From: Agathobacter sp.
GTDB lineage: Bacteria; Bacillota; Clostridia; Lachnospirales; Lachnospiraceae
DNA length: 64,000 bases
Direction of reading: 5' to 3'
Assembly: GCA_022775045.1 (NCBI GenBank)
Contig: JALFLB010000014.1
Coordinates: 45,487-109,486 of the forward strand
Numbering within the stretch: position 1 is the stretch's first letter; each line of letters begins with the position of its first letter. Under the pieces are notes generated by a model, which saw only the letters and a list, made by a program, of their open reading frames with translations, had not been told where the DNA came from and did not search any database. Shown in pieces: positions 9,509-18,610 of this stretch. The translations under genes were made by a program, and so were the position numbers.

Positions 9509-9536
9509 AGTATAACTTTTACTGATTTCTTGTCAA
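9509..9536 (-). promoter_or_regulatory. SigA-type promoter of the SCP2-domain gene
   Basis: Minus strand: TTGACA (9531-9536), 16 bp, TATACT (9509-9514), about 40 bp before the start codon. Confidence 0.75.
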
Positions 9537-9630
9537 GCACCCAAAACTTTTTTTTGCATCTGCGCGAAGCCAATCATTATCTTCGCATTTTACAGTGCAT
9601 ACACGCAGAGGAAGTATAGCCATTTATGCA

Positions 9631-9660
9631 AAACCGGCTGGAAACACTCCCAGCCGGTTT
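9631..9660 (-). terminator. Terminator after comEC
   Basis: Eleven-pair stem AAACCGGCTGG / CCAGCCGGTTT with an 8 nt loop, 8 bp beyond the comEC stop. The T run on the minus strand is short, so efficiency is uncertain, but the position fits the end of the comEA-comEC operon. Confidence 0.75.
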
Positions 9661-9667
9661 CTATCAA

Positions 9668-12094
9668 TCAGTTTTCAACAATCATTACCCCCTCCTTGTT
9701 TCTGCATATCTTCACCTGTCCGCTTTCAATTGTACACAAAAAACGGCTGCCGCTTTCTCTTATCCGTTCCACCGCCTCCGCGCCAGGATGCCCGTAGCGA
9801 TTACCTTCCCCCGCTGAGGCAACTGTCAATTCCGGCATCAACGCATGCAAAAATGTTGTACTACTGGAATACTTCGAACCATGATGATCCGCCTTATAAA
9901 AGTCCACCTTCGCACAAAGTCCCTTCTCCACAAGAGACTCTTCCACCTCTGCCGAAAGATCCCCGGCAAACAGTGCACTTGTCCCGCAATCCTCAAATCG
10001 AAGCACGAGACACAGATCATTGATATCCTCTGCTTCTGCATCCGCTGCCGGATACAGGCACTGTATCTTTGCCTGATTCGCGAAAAGAAAATCTCCTGCC
10101 TCCATATATAGTACCTCCGTGCCCACATCTTCCGCAAGCTGCACCAGTTTCATCGTCCTCTCCTCTTTCGCTGCCGCCTCTGCAACTACCAGATTTTTAA
10201 TGCGATAACCAGATACCAATACTTCCTGAATGCCAGAGATATGATCCTCATCTGTGTGGCTGATAAACCAATAGGAGATTTCCTTCACACCCTTCGACTT
10301 TAAAAACGGTAAGATGCGATGATCACCCACATTTTTCACATCCGTGCTGCCTCCATCGATAAAAAAAGACACCCCATCACTCGTACACAGATAAATACCA
10401 TCTCCCTGCCCGACATCAAGCACATCCATTTCAAATTCCTTCTTCTGCGGGAACAGTAAAACAAAAAATATCACAGCCACACAAGATCCAAACCTGAGCA
10501 CCCATTTCTTTTTCTTAACAAGTCCTGTTTTCTCACCTTTTTCTCTCTGCCTTCTGGTCCGGAGCCACAGAAGATATATCCCCCCCGCCAGCATCACATA
10601 GTATACCAAAATCTTCCACATGTCCGGTTTCCCTGAAATATAGCATGCTCCGGGCAATCCAGTAAAAAGAAGGCAGCACTTGTGATACAGCCACAAAATC
10701 CACCCGCAGGGTGCAAGTAAAATACGGCCCGCTGCCGGAACCAAAAGCCCCAGCACAGCTCCCGTTACCGCCAATCCCATCAATCTCGAAATAAACGCCA
10801 GCACAAAAAAATTCAACACCATGGCATAGATTGGAATCTCATAGTAGTAATAAGCCACAAGCGGCAGTGTAAAAAGCTGGATTGCAAAACTTGTCCATAA
10901 CCCGTTTTTCTGTTCCTGTAATATCCGCGTGTACTCGAACTGCAGTCCCTGTCGCAGAGACATAGTATCCTTACCGTGTTTTGTTTCCTCCTGCCGGTCA
11001 TCGCAGGATTCTTCTTTCAGGCAAACGGCTCTCCATTCACGAAACACGCTTGCTCCCACACCAATCCCCAGCACTGCAGCCACTGAAAAAAGGAATCCCG
11101 AATAACCGGTCAGAAAGGGATTTTCCCATAATAAAACAATAAACACAACCCCCAGTGCACTCAGCAGATCATACGCACGTCCCAGCACATCGGCCAGAAG
11201 ATAAACCAAAAGCATCCCAACTGCACGTCTTGTAGAGATACTGTTTCCGCTCATTATGGCATAAGACAACATAAAAAACGCCGTCCAGACAGCCGCCATC
11301 GGATATCCAAATCCACACCTGCGGCGCAGCAAGTGATACACCCCCATACCTAACAACGACACATGTAACCCCGAAATCGCCAGGATATGAGAAATACCGG
11401 CTCGCTGGTAAAGCGACTTAATTTCTGCATCCAGCCCACTTTTTTCCCCAAGAAGCATTGCCGCCAATACGCCGTCATCATCCACAGACTTATCAATTAC
11501 CTGCTTCAAACGCTGTCGGATATAAACAAGCCCGTTTCGATAAGGATCCGGTTTTCCCCACACAGCGCACACCTGCTCCACCCACAGTCCGAAATCAATC
11601 TTCTGACTGCGGTAGAAAGTTCTCGCATCAAAACCGCCCTCGTTAGCCGCCTCATCAAATAATGAAATTGTCCCTTGTAAAACCATGATTTGTCCGATGG
11701 ATGATTCATCGGAAGAACAATATGCCAATACATCATTGCATGGCACATTCTTTCCAGAAAGATTGACGTTGCAATCTGTAAGATAATAATAGAAATAGCG
11801 TGATTTTTCTTCTACACGCACAACTCTGCCTGCCAGCTGAACCTCCTGTCCGTCACTCAGTTCCTGCAGATAACGCTCTCTAAATGCACACTCATGATTT
11901 GTATGAAACCATCCCAGAAAAAAGAAAAGCGGAAGTCCAACTGCAAACATCCACTTTCGCACCCCTTTCTCCTTCCAGGGCTGCGCATATAGAATCAGCA
12001 GCAATGCACAGACGGACACTATCATCCCATGCATGCTGCATAACACACCTGCGAGAAACGTACAGGCAAGCAAAAGAAATGGTCTTTTCTTCAC
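9668..12094 (-). CDS. comEC: DNA internalization-related competence protein ComEC/Rec2
   Basis: Inner-membrane channel that takes single-stranded DNA into the cytosol during transformation. About 808 residues, in three parts: an N-terminal DUF4131/OB-like region after two hydrophobic segments; the competence domain with many membrane helices and the signature ISHILAISGLHVSLLG; and a C-terminal metallo-beta-lactamase-like domain with LDVGQGDGIYL, SHTDEDHISG, LFAGDLS and KADHHGSKYSS. The GTG at 12092-12094 overlaps the TGA of the gerM-like gene (GTGA), which I prefer over the longer frame reaching 12181; the start is not certain. Last gene of the operon that begins with comEA. All three modules are intact, so a working uptake channel is possible. 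Confidence 0.95.
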   Translation of the reverse strand: MKKRPFLLLACTFLAGVLCSMHGMIVSVCALLLILYAQPWKEKGVRKWMFAVGLPLFFFLGWFHTNHECAFRERYLQELSDGQEVQLAGRVVRVEEKSRYFYYYLTDCNVNLSGKNVPCNDVLAYCSSDESSIGQIMVLQGTISLFDEAANEGGFDARTFYRSQKIDFGLWVEQVCAVWGKPDPYRNGLVYIRQRLKQVIDKSVDDDGVLAAMLLGEKSGLDAEIKSLYQRAGISHILAISGLHVSLLGMGVYHLLRRRCGFGYPMAAVWTAFFMLSYAIMSGNSISTRRAVGMLLVYLLADVLGRAYDLLSALGVVFIVLLWENPFLTGYSGFLFSVAAVLGIGVGASVFREWRAVCLKEESCDDRQEETKHGKDTMSLRQGLQFEYTRILQEQKNGLWTSFAIQLFTLPLVAYYYYEIPIYAMVLNFFVLAFISRLMGLAVTGAVLGLLVPAAGRILLAPCGWILWLYHKCCLLFTGLPGACYISGKPDMWKILVYYVMLAGGIYLLWLRTRRQREKGEKTGLVKKKKWVLRFGSCVAVIFFVLLFPQKKEFEMDVLDVGQGDGIYLCTSDGVSFFIDGGSTDVKNVGDHRILPFLKSKGVKEISYWFISHTDEDHISGIQEVLVSGYRIKNLVVAEAAAKEERTMKLVQLAEDVGTEVLYMEAGDFLFANQAKIQCLYPAADAEAEDINDLCLVLRFEDCGTSALFAGDLSAEVEESLVEKGLCAKVDFYKADHHGSKYSSSTTFLHALMPELTVASAGEGNRYGHPGAEAVERIRESGSRFLCTIESGQVKICRNKEGVMIVEN

Positions 12095-13032
12095 TCTGTC
12101 GACTCTATCCTTTCTTCCCCATTCTCGACAATACTTAAATCCGCCTGATACATCGTAGCAAAATCGTAAGTATACCTGCATTTACCGCTCGTATCTCCGT
12201 TGATGGAAATCTGTACCTTCTCAATGCTTGGAAGTTCTGTCAGCGAATCCACAATGGAGAATAATACCACCTGTTCATTAATCTCTTTATTCTGATTTAA
12301 GAACATCTCATCCAGATTCACATAGCAGACCGAATCCACAACTGTGATGGTAATCAGCTTGGTTCCTGTCGGAATCGTTGCCTGAAGTCCACTCTTTTTG
12401 GGTCCCTCCATCAATTGCTCCATAACCAGCTTTTCCAGTGAAATGTTTGAACTGTAATGAACCTCCCGTGTTTCCGGAATCAGACGATTCCCTTCTTTAT
12501 TTGAAAAATAAAGGGTCAGTGTTGTCTTCTGACTTGAATTGATCTGTTCCCCGGGATTCTCCACAAAGCTGTCCAGGCTCATAGCACCAACATTGGTTCC
12601 ATTGCTATTCACAAGCGGTTCTGACTCCACGGTAAACATCACATAGGGATAATCCGTAACCTGAAGCAGTGTTTTGGCGATTGCTGCACGGGTGAGGATT
12701 TCCTCAGTCGCTTCCATCTCGTAATATTCCCTGCTAAAATCCACTGTAATCTGATAAGACATAACACTAAACCCAAGCACCTTGACATTGGAAGGAATTG
12801 TCCGCCGAAGAGAAGCGTCCTCCGGCTGAGTCTGCAATGCTTCTAACAGCTCCTCGATCCGCGACTTTTCCTCTTTCTGCGTAAGTTCCACTTTCTCCGG
12901 CACCAGTTTGGTGACATCCGCATTCAGATAATATACGAAATATTCGCCTTCTTTTTTCTCTCTGCCACATCCCGCAACCATCAGCAACAATAATGCCAAC
13001 AGAAGCGTAACTGCCATTATTTTCTTCCTCAT
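12091..13032 (-). CDS. gerM: GerMN-domain lipoprotein
   Basis: Exported lipoprotein with two GerMN domains, the fold of the spore cortex/germination protein GerM, which helps assemble the sporulation channel in spore formers. The 313-residue protein has a signal peptide with a lipobox (LLLMVAGCGRE, lipidated Cys at residue 22), a first GerMN repeat at about residues 55-150 and a second at about 170-295 (TLYFSNKEGNRLIPETREV, EQLMEGPKKSGLQATIPTGT, VDSVCYVNLDEMF). It lies between a sensor kinase (9 bp gap) and comEC (4 bp overlap). This placement next to a sensor kinase also occurs for LpqB-like proteins in Actinobacteria, so an accessory role in envelope sensing is possible. Confidence 0.85.
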   Translation of the reverse strand: MRKKIMAVTLLLALLLLMVAGCGREKKEGEYFVYYLNADVTKLVPEKVELTQKEEKSRIEELLEALQTQPEDASLRRTIPSNVKVLGFSVMSYQITVDFSREYYEMEATEEILTRAAIAKTLLQVTDYPYVMFTVESEPLVNSNGTNVGAMSLDSFVENPGEQINSSQKTTLTLYFSNKEGNRLIPETREVHYSSNISLEKLVMEQLMEGPKKSGLQATIPTGTKLITITVVDSVCYVNLDEMFLNQNKEINEQVVLFSIVDSLTELPSIEKVQISINGDTSGKCRYTYDFATMYQADLSIVENGEERIESTE

Positions 13033-13041
13033 AGGCTTCTC

Positions 13042-14493
13042 CTACGCAATATAATTAAGCGGTATCCGCACATCAAACGTCGTTCCTTCACCAAGCACAG
13101 AGTGAACCTTAATAGCCCCCCGGTGCATCAGAATGGAATTTCTCGTAATAGCAAGTCCCAGACCCGTTCCTCCAATCTCACGGGAATGTGATTTATCCAC
13201 GCGGTAAAATCGCTCGTAAATATGATCCAGTGACTCCTCAGGAATACCAATTCCGGAATCCTCCACCTTAAGATAAAAATACTGATGATCTGCGTTCAGG
13301 GATACATGCACCCATCCTTCCCCGTCATTCCGGTTATATTTAATGGCATTCTCCACAAGATTCGTAATAGCCAGTGTAATCTTGACCTCATCCACCTCTG
13401 CAGTCACCGGGCGAAAACTCTCAAGCACCAACTCAACCTTCTGCTTGTCCGCAATGGGCTGCAGCCTCTTTAAAATCTGTTCCAGCAGTTCATTCACATT
13501 GACCGTTGAGACATTTAAATCTGCCGCCGATTTATCCATTTTTACCAACGAAAGCAAATCATTAATAATTTTCGTCTCTCGCTCAATCTCGTTGGTAATA
13601 TCCTCCATAAACTCCTGATAAAGTTCTTTCGGAGCATCCGGCATACTGTTAATGGAATCCGCCAGAACCTTCATCGAAGTCAGCGGGGTCTTAAGCTCAT
13701 GTGAGACATTTGACACAAACTCCTGCCTTGAATCATCCATAATCTTCATTCTTCCGAGCATCTGATTGAAGCGCTCACAGATTTGAATGGTCTCCGAATA
13801 ATCATTGACCTGCAAACAATCTTCTCCGTATCCATCTTTGATTGCAGCAATTCCATCTGAAATCTTGGCAAGCGGCTTTAAAAGATATAAAAGAATCAAA
13901 ATTGCAAAAAAAACAATTGCAATTCCCACTACCACAACGATAATAGTAGCAATCTGGCGCAGATATGCCTGATTAATCATAATATTATCCGTTGACACAC
14001 TAATCAGCATAACTCCAATGATTGTTGAGTTCTTATCATTCGGATCACTGATGGGAATTGTCATCTCAATATAATGATTCTCGGAATCGTAGTGTATGAT
14101 ATCCTCACCCTTAAAACTACGGATTACTTCTTCCGCGATGATCATTTTGTGATCATCCAGATTATAGGTATCATGATACACCCTGAAATTATTATCCACC
14201 ACAATCACACGTCCGTCATAAATTGTTGTAAGCATGTCAATCTGTGCCTGAATCGTGCTGGATTCCAAATTGTTTCCCAGCGACATATATTCACTTGTAG
14301 CAATCTGATTGGCCAGAATCTTTGCCTGACTTAAGATTTCACTTTCACGAATCGATACAGCTCTCGACTCGTAGGAATTGAGAATTCCCACAGAAAGGAT
14401 CAGGCTTGGAGCGATTGCGATAATCAGAATTAATAGAATTAATCGAAACTTTAAACTCTTGATAAACTGAAGAAACCGTTTACTCTTCTGCAT
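13042..14493 (-). CDS. Membrane sensor histidine kinase (WalK/PhoR-like)
   Basis: Receives an envelope or external signal and phosphorylates the response regulator encoded just upstream. The 483-residue protein has a transmembrane helix at about residues 16-38, an extracellular sensor of about 140 residues, a second helix at about 182-205, a HAMP linker, the HisKA motif FVSNVSHELKTPL with phospho-acceptor His265, and an HATPase domain with NLVENAIKYN (N box), EDSGIGIPEE and GGTGLGLAI (G boxes). There is no cytoplasmic PAS domain between HAMP and HisKA, unlike Bacillus WalK. The ribosome site CAGGA lies within a short sequence that recurs elsewhere in the window (14490-14510). Confidence 0.92.
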   Translation of the reverse strand: MQKSKRFLQFIKSLKFRLILLILIIAIAPSLILSVGILNSYESRAVSIRESEILSQAKILANQIATSEYMSLGNNLESSTIQAQIDMLTTIYDGRVIVVDNNFRVYHDTYNLDDHKMIIAEEVIRSFKGEDIIHYDSENHYIEMTIPISDPNDKNSTIIGVMLISVSTDNIMINQAYLRQIATIIVVVVGIAIVFFAILILLYLLKPLAKISDGIAAIKDGYGEDCLQVNDYSETIQICERFNQMLGRMKIMDDSRQEFVSNVSHELKTPLTSMKVLADSINSMPDAPKELYQEFMEDITNEIERETKIINDLLSLVKMDKSAADLNVSTVNVNELLEQILKRLQPIADKQKVELVLESFRPVTAEVDEVKITLAITNLVENAIKYNRNDGEGWVHVSLNADHQYFYLKVEDSGIGIPEESLDHIYERFYRVDKSHSREIGGTGLGLAITRNSILMHRGAIKVHSVLGEGTTFDVRIPLNYIA

Positions 14494-14510
14494 AAATCTG
14501 TCCTGAACAA
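14490..14510 (-). repeat. Copy of a short dispersed repeat in the kinase leader
   Basis: GCATAAATCTGTCCTGAA (14490-14507) is identical to 33507-33524 and similar to 34971-34988. Here its minus-strand form carries the AGGA ribosome site and the ATG of the histidine kinase. Confidence 0.5.
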
Positions 14511-14529
14511 TTACAACCTTTCTATATCA

Positions 14530-15222
14530 TCACTTCTGGTTATAGTAGTAACCAACCCCCCATTTGGTATGCACATACTTTGGTTCGCTCGGGTTTACCT
14601 CAATCTTCTCACGAAGCCGGCGCACATGCACATCCACTGTGCGCACATCGCCCGGGTAATCCTTCCCCCATACCATTCCAAGCAAATTCTCTCTGCTGTA
14701 GACCTTATTCTCATTCTTAACAAGAATCTCCAGCAAATCAAACTCCTTGGCAGTGAGGTTCACTTCCTTCCCCAGAATGAAAAGTCGTCTGCTGTCACAG
14801 TCCAGATGCAAATCCCCTTTTTCAATAACAGAAGACGTCACCTTCTTCTCTTTTGGTCCTGAAGTCCGGCGCATAATTGCTTTGATGCGCGCCTTGACCT
14901 CAAGAATGTTAAACGGCTTGGTGATATAGTCGTCGGCACCGTATTCAAGTCCGAGAATCTTGTCCATATCATCCCCCTTTGCCGTCAACATAACGATTGG
15001 CATATCAGAAAATTCACGAATTGCCTGACAGACCTCAAAGCCATCCATCTTTGGAAGCATGATATCCAAAAGAATCATGTCATACTCATTTGTCTTCGCC
15101 AGATTCAGCGCTTCTTCTCCGTCATAAGCGCAATCCACCTCCATTCCATCCTGTTCCAGGCTGAAACGAATTCCTTTTACGATCAATTTTTCATCGTCAA
15201 CTACGAGAACTTTCTTTGCCAT
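14530..15222 (-). CDS. OmpR/PhoB-family response regulator
   Basis: DNA-binding partner of the adjacent kinase. The 230-residue protein starts MAKKVLVVDDEKLIV, with the acidic pair at residues 9-10, the phosphorylated Asp53 in DMILLDIMLP, the switch residues in VMLTAKGDD and the conserved lysine in DDYITKPF. The C-terminal winged helix is complete: TAKEFDLLEILVKNENKVYS, GDVRTVDVHVRRLREKI and TKWGVGYYY. The ATG at 15220-15222 follows GAGGTG, which overlaps the comEA stop. It resembles WalR/PhoP regulators; the exact orthology cannot be fixed by eye. Confidence 0.93.
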   Translation of the reverse strand: MAKKVLVVDDEKLIVKGIRFSLEQDGMEVDCAYDGEEALNLAKTNEYDMILLDIMLPKMDGFEVCQAIREFSDMPIVMLTAKGDDMDKILGLEYGADDYITKPFNILEVKARIKAIMRRTSGPKEKKVTSSVIEKGDLHLDCDSRRLFILGKEVNLTAKEFDLLEILVKNENKVYSRENLLGMVWGKDYPGDVRTVDVHVRRLREKIEVNPSEPKYVHTKWGVGYYYNQK

Positions 15223-15230
15223 ATTACACC

Positions 15231-15833
15231 TCAATTAACTGTTATATAGTCTCTCATTTTTTGAAAAAGCGCATCCTTGATTCCTGACACCTTCATAATA
15301 TCTTCGACTTTGGAAAAACTTCCATGCTCATCACGATAAGAAAGAATCGCCTCCGCACGGGTCTGTCCGATTCCCGGGATGGTCTGAAGCAGTTCCGAAC
15401 CCGCTGTATTGATATTCACCTTCCCGTCAGAACTGCCTAATGCACCACACGCCTTTGCCTCATCGGCAGACTTCTGCCTGTTTTGGGCTTCCTCTTCTGT
15501 TGGAAAGTAAATCATCTGTCCATCTGTCAGCAATTCCGCAAGATTCCAGTACTCCCGACTGGCTTTCTCTGTCAGACCTCCGGCAACCTCAACCGCATCA
15601 CAGATGCGCATCCCCGATACCAGCTCATATACACCGGGATTCTGCACCTCGCCGCAAACATAAATCACAATCGGATTCTCTGTCTGCTCTTTGCTTTGAA
15701 CAATATCCGTCTGTGTGTCCTCCACAGCTGGTTTCTCCTTCCCATTCTCGAGATACATCTGCGTATCAGACCCACAGCCTCCCAACATCAGACACATAGA
15801 AATCAAAATACACGCTCTGTAGATATATTCCAT
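15231..15833 (-). CDS. comEA: ComEA-like DNA-binding lipoprotein
   Basis: Extracytoplasmic receptor that binds double-stranded DNA for uptake. The 200-residue product begins MEYIYRACILISMCLMLGGC, whose LGGC is a lipobox, so it seems to be anchored as a lipoprotein rather than by a transmembrane helix. It has an SLBB-type domain (PIVIYVCGEVQNPGVYEL, residues about 54-110) and a C-terminal helix-hairpin-helix pair with KVNINTAGSELLQTIPGIG and EDIMKVSGI. The ATG at 15831-15833 is seven bases from GGAG; two upstream ATGs are too close to or before it. First gene of an operon with the two-component system, the GerMN lipoprotein and comEC. Confidence 0.92.
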   Translation of the reverse strand: MEYIYRACILISMCLMLGGCGSDTQMYLENGKEKPAVEDTQTDIVQSKEQTENPIVIYVCGEVQNPGVYELVSGMRICDAVEVAGGLTEKASREYWNLAELLTDGQMIYFPTEEEAQNRQKSADEAKACGALGSSDGKVNINTAGSELLQTIPGIGQTRAEAILSYRDEHGSFSKVEDIMKVSGIKDALFQKMRDYITVN

Positions 15834-15890
15834 ATCCATACTCCTTTCCTGGAACATCATTCACTGCAAAAGGAGTCTCAATGCACTTCT

Positions 15891-15919
15891 ATTTTAACGA
15901 CTTTTAACAATTATTACAA
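15891..15919 (-). promoter_or_regulatory. Promoter of the comEA operon
   Basis: Minus strand: TTGTAA (15914-15919), 17 bp, TAAAAT (15891-15896), about 58 bp before the comEA start. Confidence 0.6.
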
Positions 15920-15959
15920 GTATATTTCATTTCCAAATAAAAATTCCCATATAAATGTA

Positions 15960-17165
15960 TTATTCCTCAGCCTCCACATCAAGGAGTGCAGCCTCCAGCT
16001 TCTCGAGCATCTCATCTACATGCTTCTTTTCTATGATAAGTGGAGGAACAAAACGGAGAACATCTGCCCCTGCCGTAATCACAATCAACCCATGTTCAAG
16101 TGCCTTTGCAGATACCTTTCCAACCGGAAGTGTACTGACAACACCCTGCATAAATCCCTTTCCGCGACGTGCCGTAAGGAAATCGTATTTTTCAACCAGC
16201 TCATCAAGCTTCTGTTCCAGATATGGAGCAACCACATTCACATTTTCAAGCACTTTATTTTTTTTAAACAGATCAAAAACCGTCGATACCGCAGCCCCAA
16301 CAAACGGGTTGCCGCCGTAGGTTGTTCCGTGATCTCCCGGCTCCAGAGATTTGTCTGCGACTTTCTGTGTCATAAAAAAGGCTCCTACCGGAACACCACA
16401 CCCCAGTGCCTTTGCACAAGTCATGATATCCGGCTTTATGCCATAATTCTGCCATGCAAACATTTTGCCGGTCCGTCCCATACCACACTGAATCTCATCA
16501 AGGATCAACAGAATATCATTTTCATCACAAAGTGCGCGCACACCCTCAATGAATTCCGGCTCTGCCGGATAAATTCCGCCTTCGCCCTGAACCGTCTCCA
16601 TGATGATTGCGCAGGTCTTATCATTCACAAGTGCCCGGACACTGTCAAGATTATTAAACTCCGCAAATTTCACCCCTGGCATTAACGGCTCAAAAGGCTC
16701 CTGATAATGTGCATTTCCTGTCACAGAAAGCGCACCGATACTCCTTCCGTGAAACGAATGCTGCATTGCAATAATCTCATGTCCGGCATGTCCGTCACGT
16801 GTGTATGCATATTTCTTTGCAGCCTTAATTGCTCCCTCAATCGCCTCCGTACCACTATTTGTAAAAAAGATGCGATCCATCTCGCTTGCCTCAAGTGCCT
16901 TTGCTGCCGCCTCAATCGTTGGGACATTGTAATAGAGATTCGAAGTGTGAAGCAGCTTGTCTACCTGACTTTTCAGCACATTTCCATATTCTTCATTTCC
17001 ATAGCCAAATGCACACACCGCAATTCCTGCCGCAAAATCCAGATACTCCTTTCCGTCTGTATCATAAAGATAAACCCCTTTGCCATGATCTAACACAAGG
17101 GAAAACCGATTATAAGTATGCAACAGCTCCTGCTCTGCCGATTCAATATATTCCTGTTTATTCAT
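15960..17165 (-). CDS. argD: Acetylornithine aminotransferase
   Basis: PLP enzyme of arginine biosynthesis converting N-acetylglutamate semialdehyde to N-acetylornithine. The 401-residue protein belongs to class III aminotransferases: LDFAAGIAVCAFGY, FTNSGTEAIEGAIK, the HSFHGRS motif, LILDEIQCGMGRTG with the PLP aspartate, and CAKALGCGVPVGAF with the Schiff-base lysine. The ATG at 17163-17165 follows GGAG by six bases; the longer open frame adds 11 residues inside the argB end. It is the last gene of the argC-GNAT-argB-argD run. Ornithine aminotransferase activity cannot be excluded from sequence, but the operon settles the role. Confidence 0.95.
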   Translation of the reverse strand: MNKQEYIESAEQELLHTYNRFSLVLDHGKGVYLYDTDGKEYLDFAAGIAVCAFGYGNEEYGNVLKSQVDKLLHTSNLYYNVPTIEAAAKALEASEMDRIFFTNSGTEAIEGAIKAAKKYAYTRDGHAGHEIIAMQHSFHGRSIGALSVTGNAHYQEPFEPLMPGVKFAEFNNLDSVRALVNDKTCAIIMETVQGEGGIYPAEPEFIEGVRALCDENDILLILDEIQCGMGRTGKMFAWQNYGIKPDIMTCAKALGCGVPVGAFFMTQKVADKSLEPGDHGTTYGGNPFVGAAVSTVFDLFKKNKVLENVNVVAPYLEQKLDELVEKYDFLTARRGKGFMQGVVSTLPVGKVSAKALEHGLIVITAGADVLRFVPPLIIEKKHVDEMLEKLEAALLDVEAEE

Positions 17166-17185
17166 AATATTCTCCTTCTTTATCG

Positions 17186-18088
17186 CTATTCCGTACAAAA
17201 CCGGCTCTCTTCATCTCCGAGAATCGCCGTTCCAATTCCTCTGTTTGTAAAGATTTCAAGCAACAGGCAATGTGCAATCCTTCCATCTAAAATATGAACG
17301 CGCGATACCCCATTCTCAATTGCTTCAATACAGTTGTTAAGCTTCGGCAGCATACCTCCACCGATAAATCCATCACTGATCAGCTTTCTCGCCTCAGATA
17401 CCGTAAGCTCAGAAATTAATGTCGACTTGTCCCCTGGATCCTTATACACACCCTCAATATCAGTAAGAAATGCAAGCTTTTCAGCGGAGACCGCACGGGC
17501 AATCGCGCACGCCGCATCATCCGCATTAATATTGTATGTATCGTAGTTATCATCCAGACCAATCGGACAAATAATCGGAAGAAAATCCTTTTCAAGCAGA
17601 TCATAGAGAATCTTCGGATTTACTGCCTTGACCTCACCCACATACCCAATGTCCTGTCCATTGGAAAGTTTCTTCTCCACCTTCAAAAGACCGCCATCCT
17701 TACCGCTGACTCCGACAGCAAGGACGCCAAGCTCTTCCACCATCTGCACAAGAGACTTATTTACCCGATTGAGAACCATCTCAGCAATTTCCATCGTTGC
17801 CGCATCTGTCTTACGAAGACCATTCACAAATTCCGGCTCCATTCCGGTCTTTGCCACCCAGCGACTGATTTCCTTACCACCTCCATGCACGATGATCGGC
17901 TTAAATCCAACCAGCTTCAAGAGTGTTACATCCTGAATAACCTGCTTTTTCAAATGGTCATCTACCATTGCGGAACCGCCATACTTTACAACAATAATTT
18001 TTCTGTTAAATCTCTGAATATAAGGCAACGCCTCGATCAGCACCTGCGCCTTTCCCAGTATTTCGTCCATATTCTGCTGCTCACTCAT
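17186..18088 (-). CDS. argB: Acetylglutamate kinase
   Basis: Phosphorylates N-acetylglutamate, usually the arginine-feedback-controlled step. The 300-residue protein has the amino-acid kinase fold: [13 protein letters not shown] at the N-terminus, [11 protein letters not shown], the substrate-binding [23 protein letters not shown] and the [17 protein letters not shown]-site motif. The N-terminal helix before the kinase core (residues 1-25) is of the kind found in arginine-sensitive hexameric enzymes, so feedback inhibition is plausible. The ATG at 18086-18088 follows GAGG by six bases; the longer frame overlaps the upstream GNAT gene. Confidence 0.96.
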   Translation of the reverse strand: MSEQQNMDEILGKAQVLIEALPYIQRFNRKIIVVKYGGSAMVDDHLKKQVIQDVTLLKLVGFKPIIVHGGGKEISRWVAKTGMEPEFVNGLRKTDAATMEIAEMVLNRVNKSLVQMVEELGVLAVGVSGKDGGLLKVEKKLSNGQDIGYVGEVKAVNPKILYDLLEKDFLPIICPIGLDDNYDTYNINADDAACAIARAVSAEKLAFLTDIEGVYKDPGDKSTLISELTVSEARKLISDGFIGGGMLPKLNNCIEAIENGVSRVHILDGRIAHCLLLEIFTNRGIGTAILGDEESRFCTE

Positions 18089-18122
18089 ATTATTCCTCAC
18101 TTTCCTTTTATCACAATGTAAT

Positions 18123-18587
18123 TCACTGGTTGAAGCGTGTGATGTTCGCCTCATTCAACGTAAAATCATAATAATTCAAATCCTCCCGGAAACACCATCC
18201 GGCATCTTTCCAGAAATGGTTTCCCAGTTCGTTGCTGCGGAACGCAATCAGGCTGACTTTATTGATCTGTTCCGCCTGCAACGCACGCATACACGCAACA
18301 ACCATGGCCTTACCGATTCCGTGTTCCCGATAATCTTCATGCACACACACATGATACAGGCAGCCTCTGCGCCCATCATGTCCACAGAGAATTGCCCCGA
18401 CAATCTTCTCCTCCACCACTGCCACAACACTTGTGGTCGGATTCCTCCTGAGAAAACGAGCCACGCCCTCTCTCGAATCATCGATGGAACGGATTCCGAA
18501 TCCGTGAATATTCATCCAGAGTGCATACACCTGATCATAATCCGCCTCCGTCATCACACGGATCTTATATTCTAACTCTTTGCTCAT
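18123..18587 (-). CDS. GNAT acetyltransferase inside the arginine operon
   Basis: A single GNAT domain of 154 residues. The acetyl-CoA pyrophosphate loop is visible as [15 protein letters not shown] (Q/RxxGxG/A variant REHGIG), preceded by the beta-bulge strand [20 protein letters not shown], and followed by [27 protein letters not shown] motif B with the terminal FWKDAGW of RimI-type enzymes. It lies 23 bp after argC and 34 bp before argB, exactly where argJ often lies in Firmicutes, and no argJ is in the window. That makes it a candidate N-acetylglutamate synthase, but the fold alone does not show the substrate; it could also be a protein or small-molecule acetyltransferase. Confidence 0.85.
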   Translation of the reverse strand: MSKELEYKIRVMTEADYDQVYALWMNIHGFGIRSIDDSREGVARFLRRNPTTSVVAVVEEKIVGAILCGHDGRRGCLYHVCVHEDYREHGIGKAMVVACMRALQAEQINKVSLIAFRSNELGNHFWKDAGWCFREDLNYYDFTLNEANITRFNQ

Positions 18588-18610
18588 GTTCTATCCTCAT
18601 AACCTTCTAT

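Noticed and set aside
15483..16685. A 400-codon open frame on the plus strand
   Set aside because: It lies antisense to comEA and argD, which are both complete and conserved. The predicted protein is rich in His, Cys and Asn typical of antisense frames and shows no domain.
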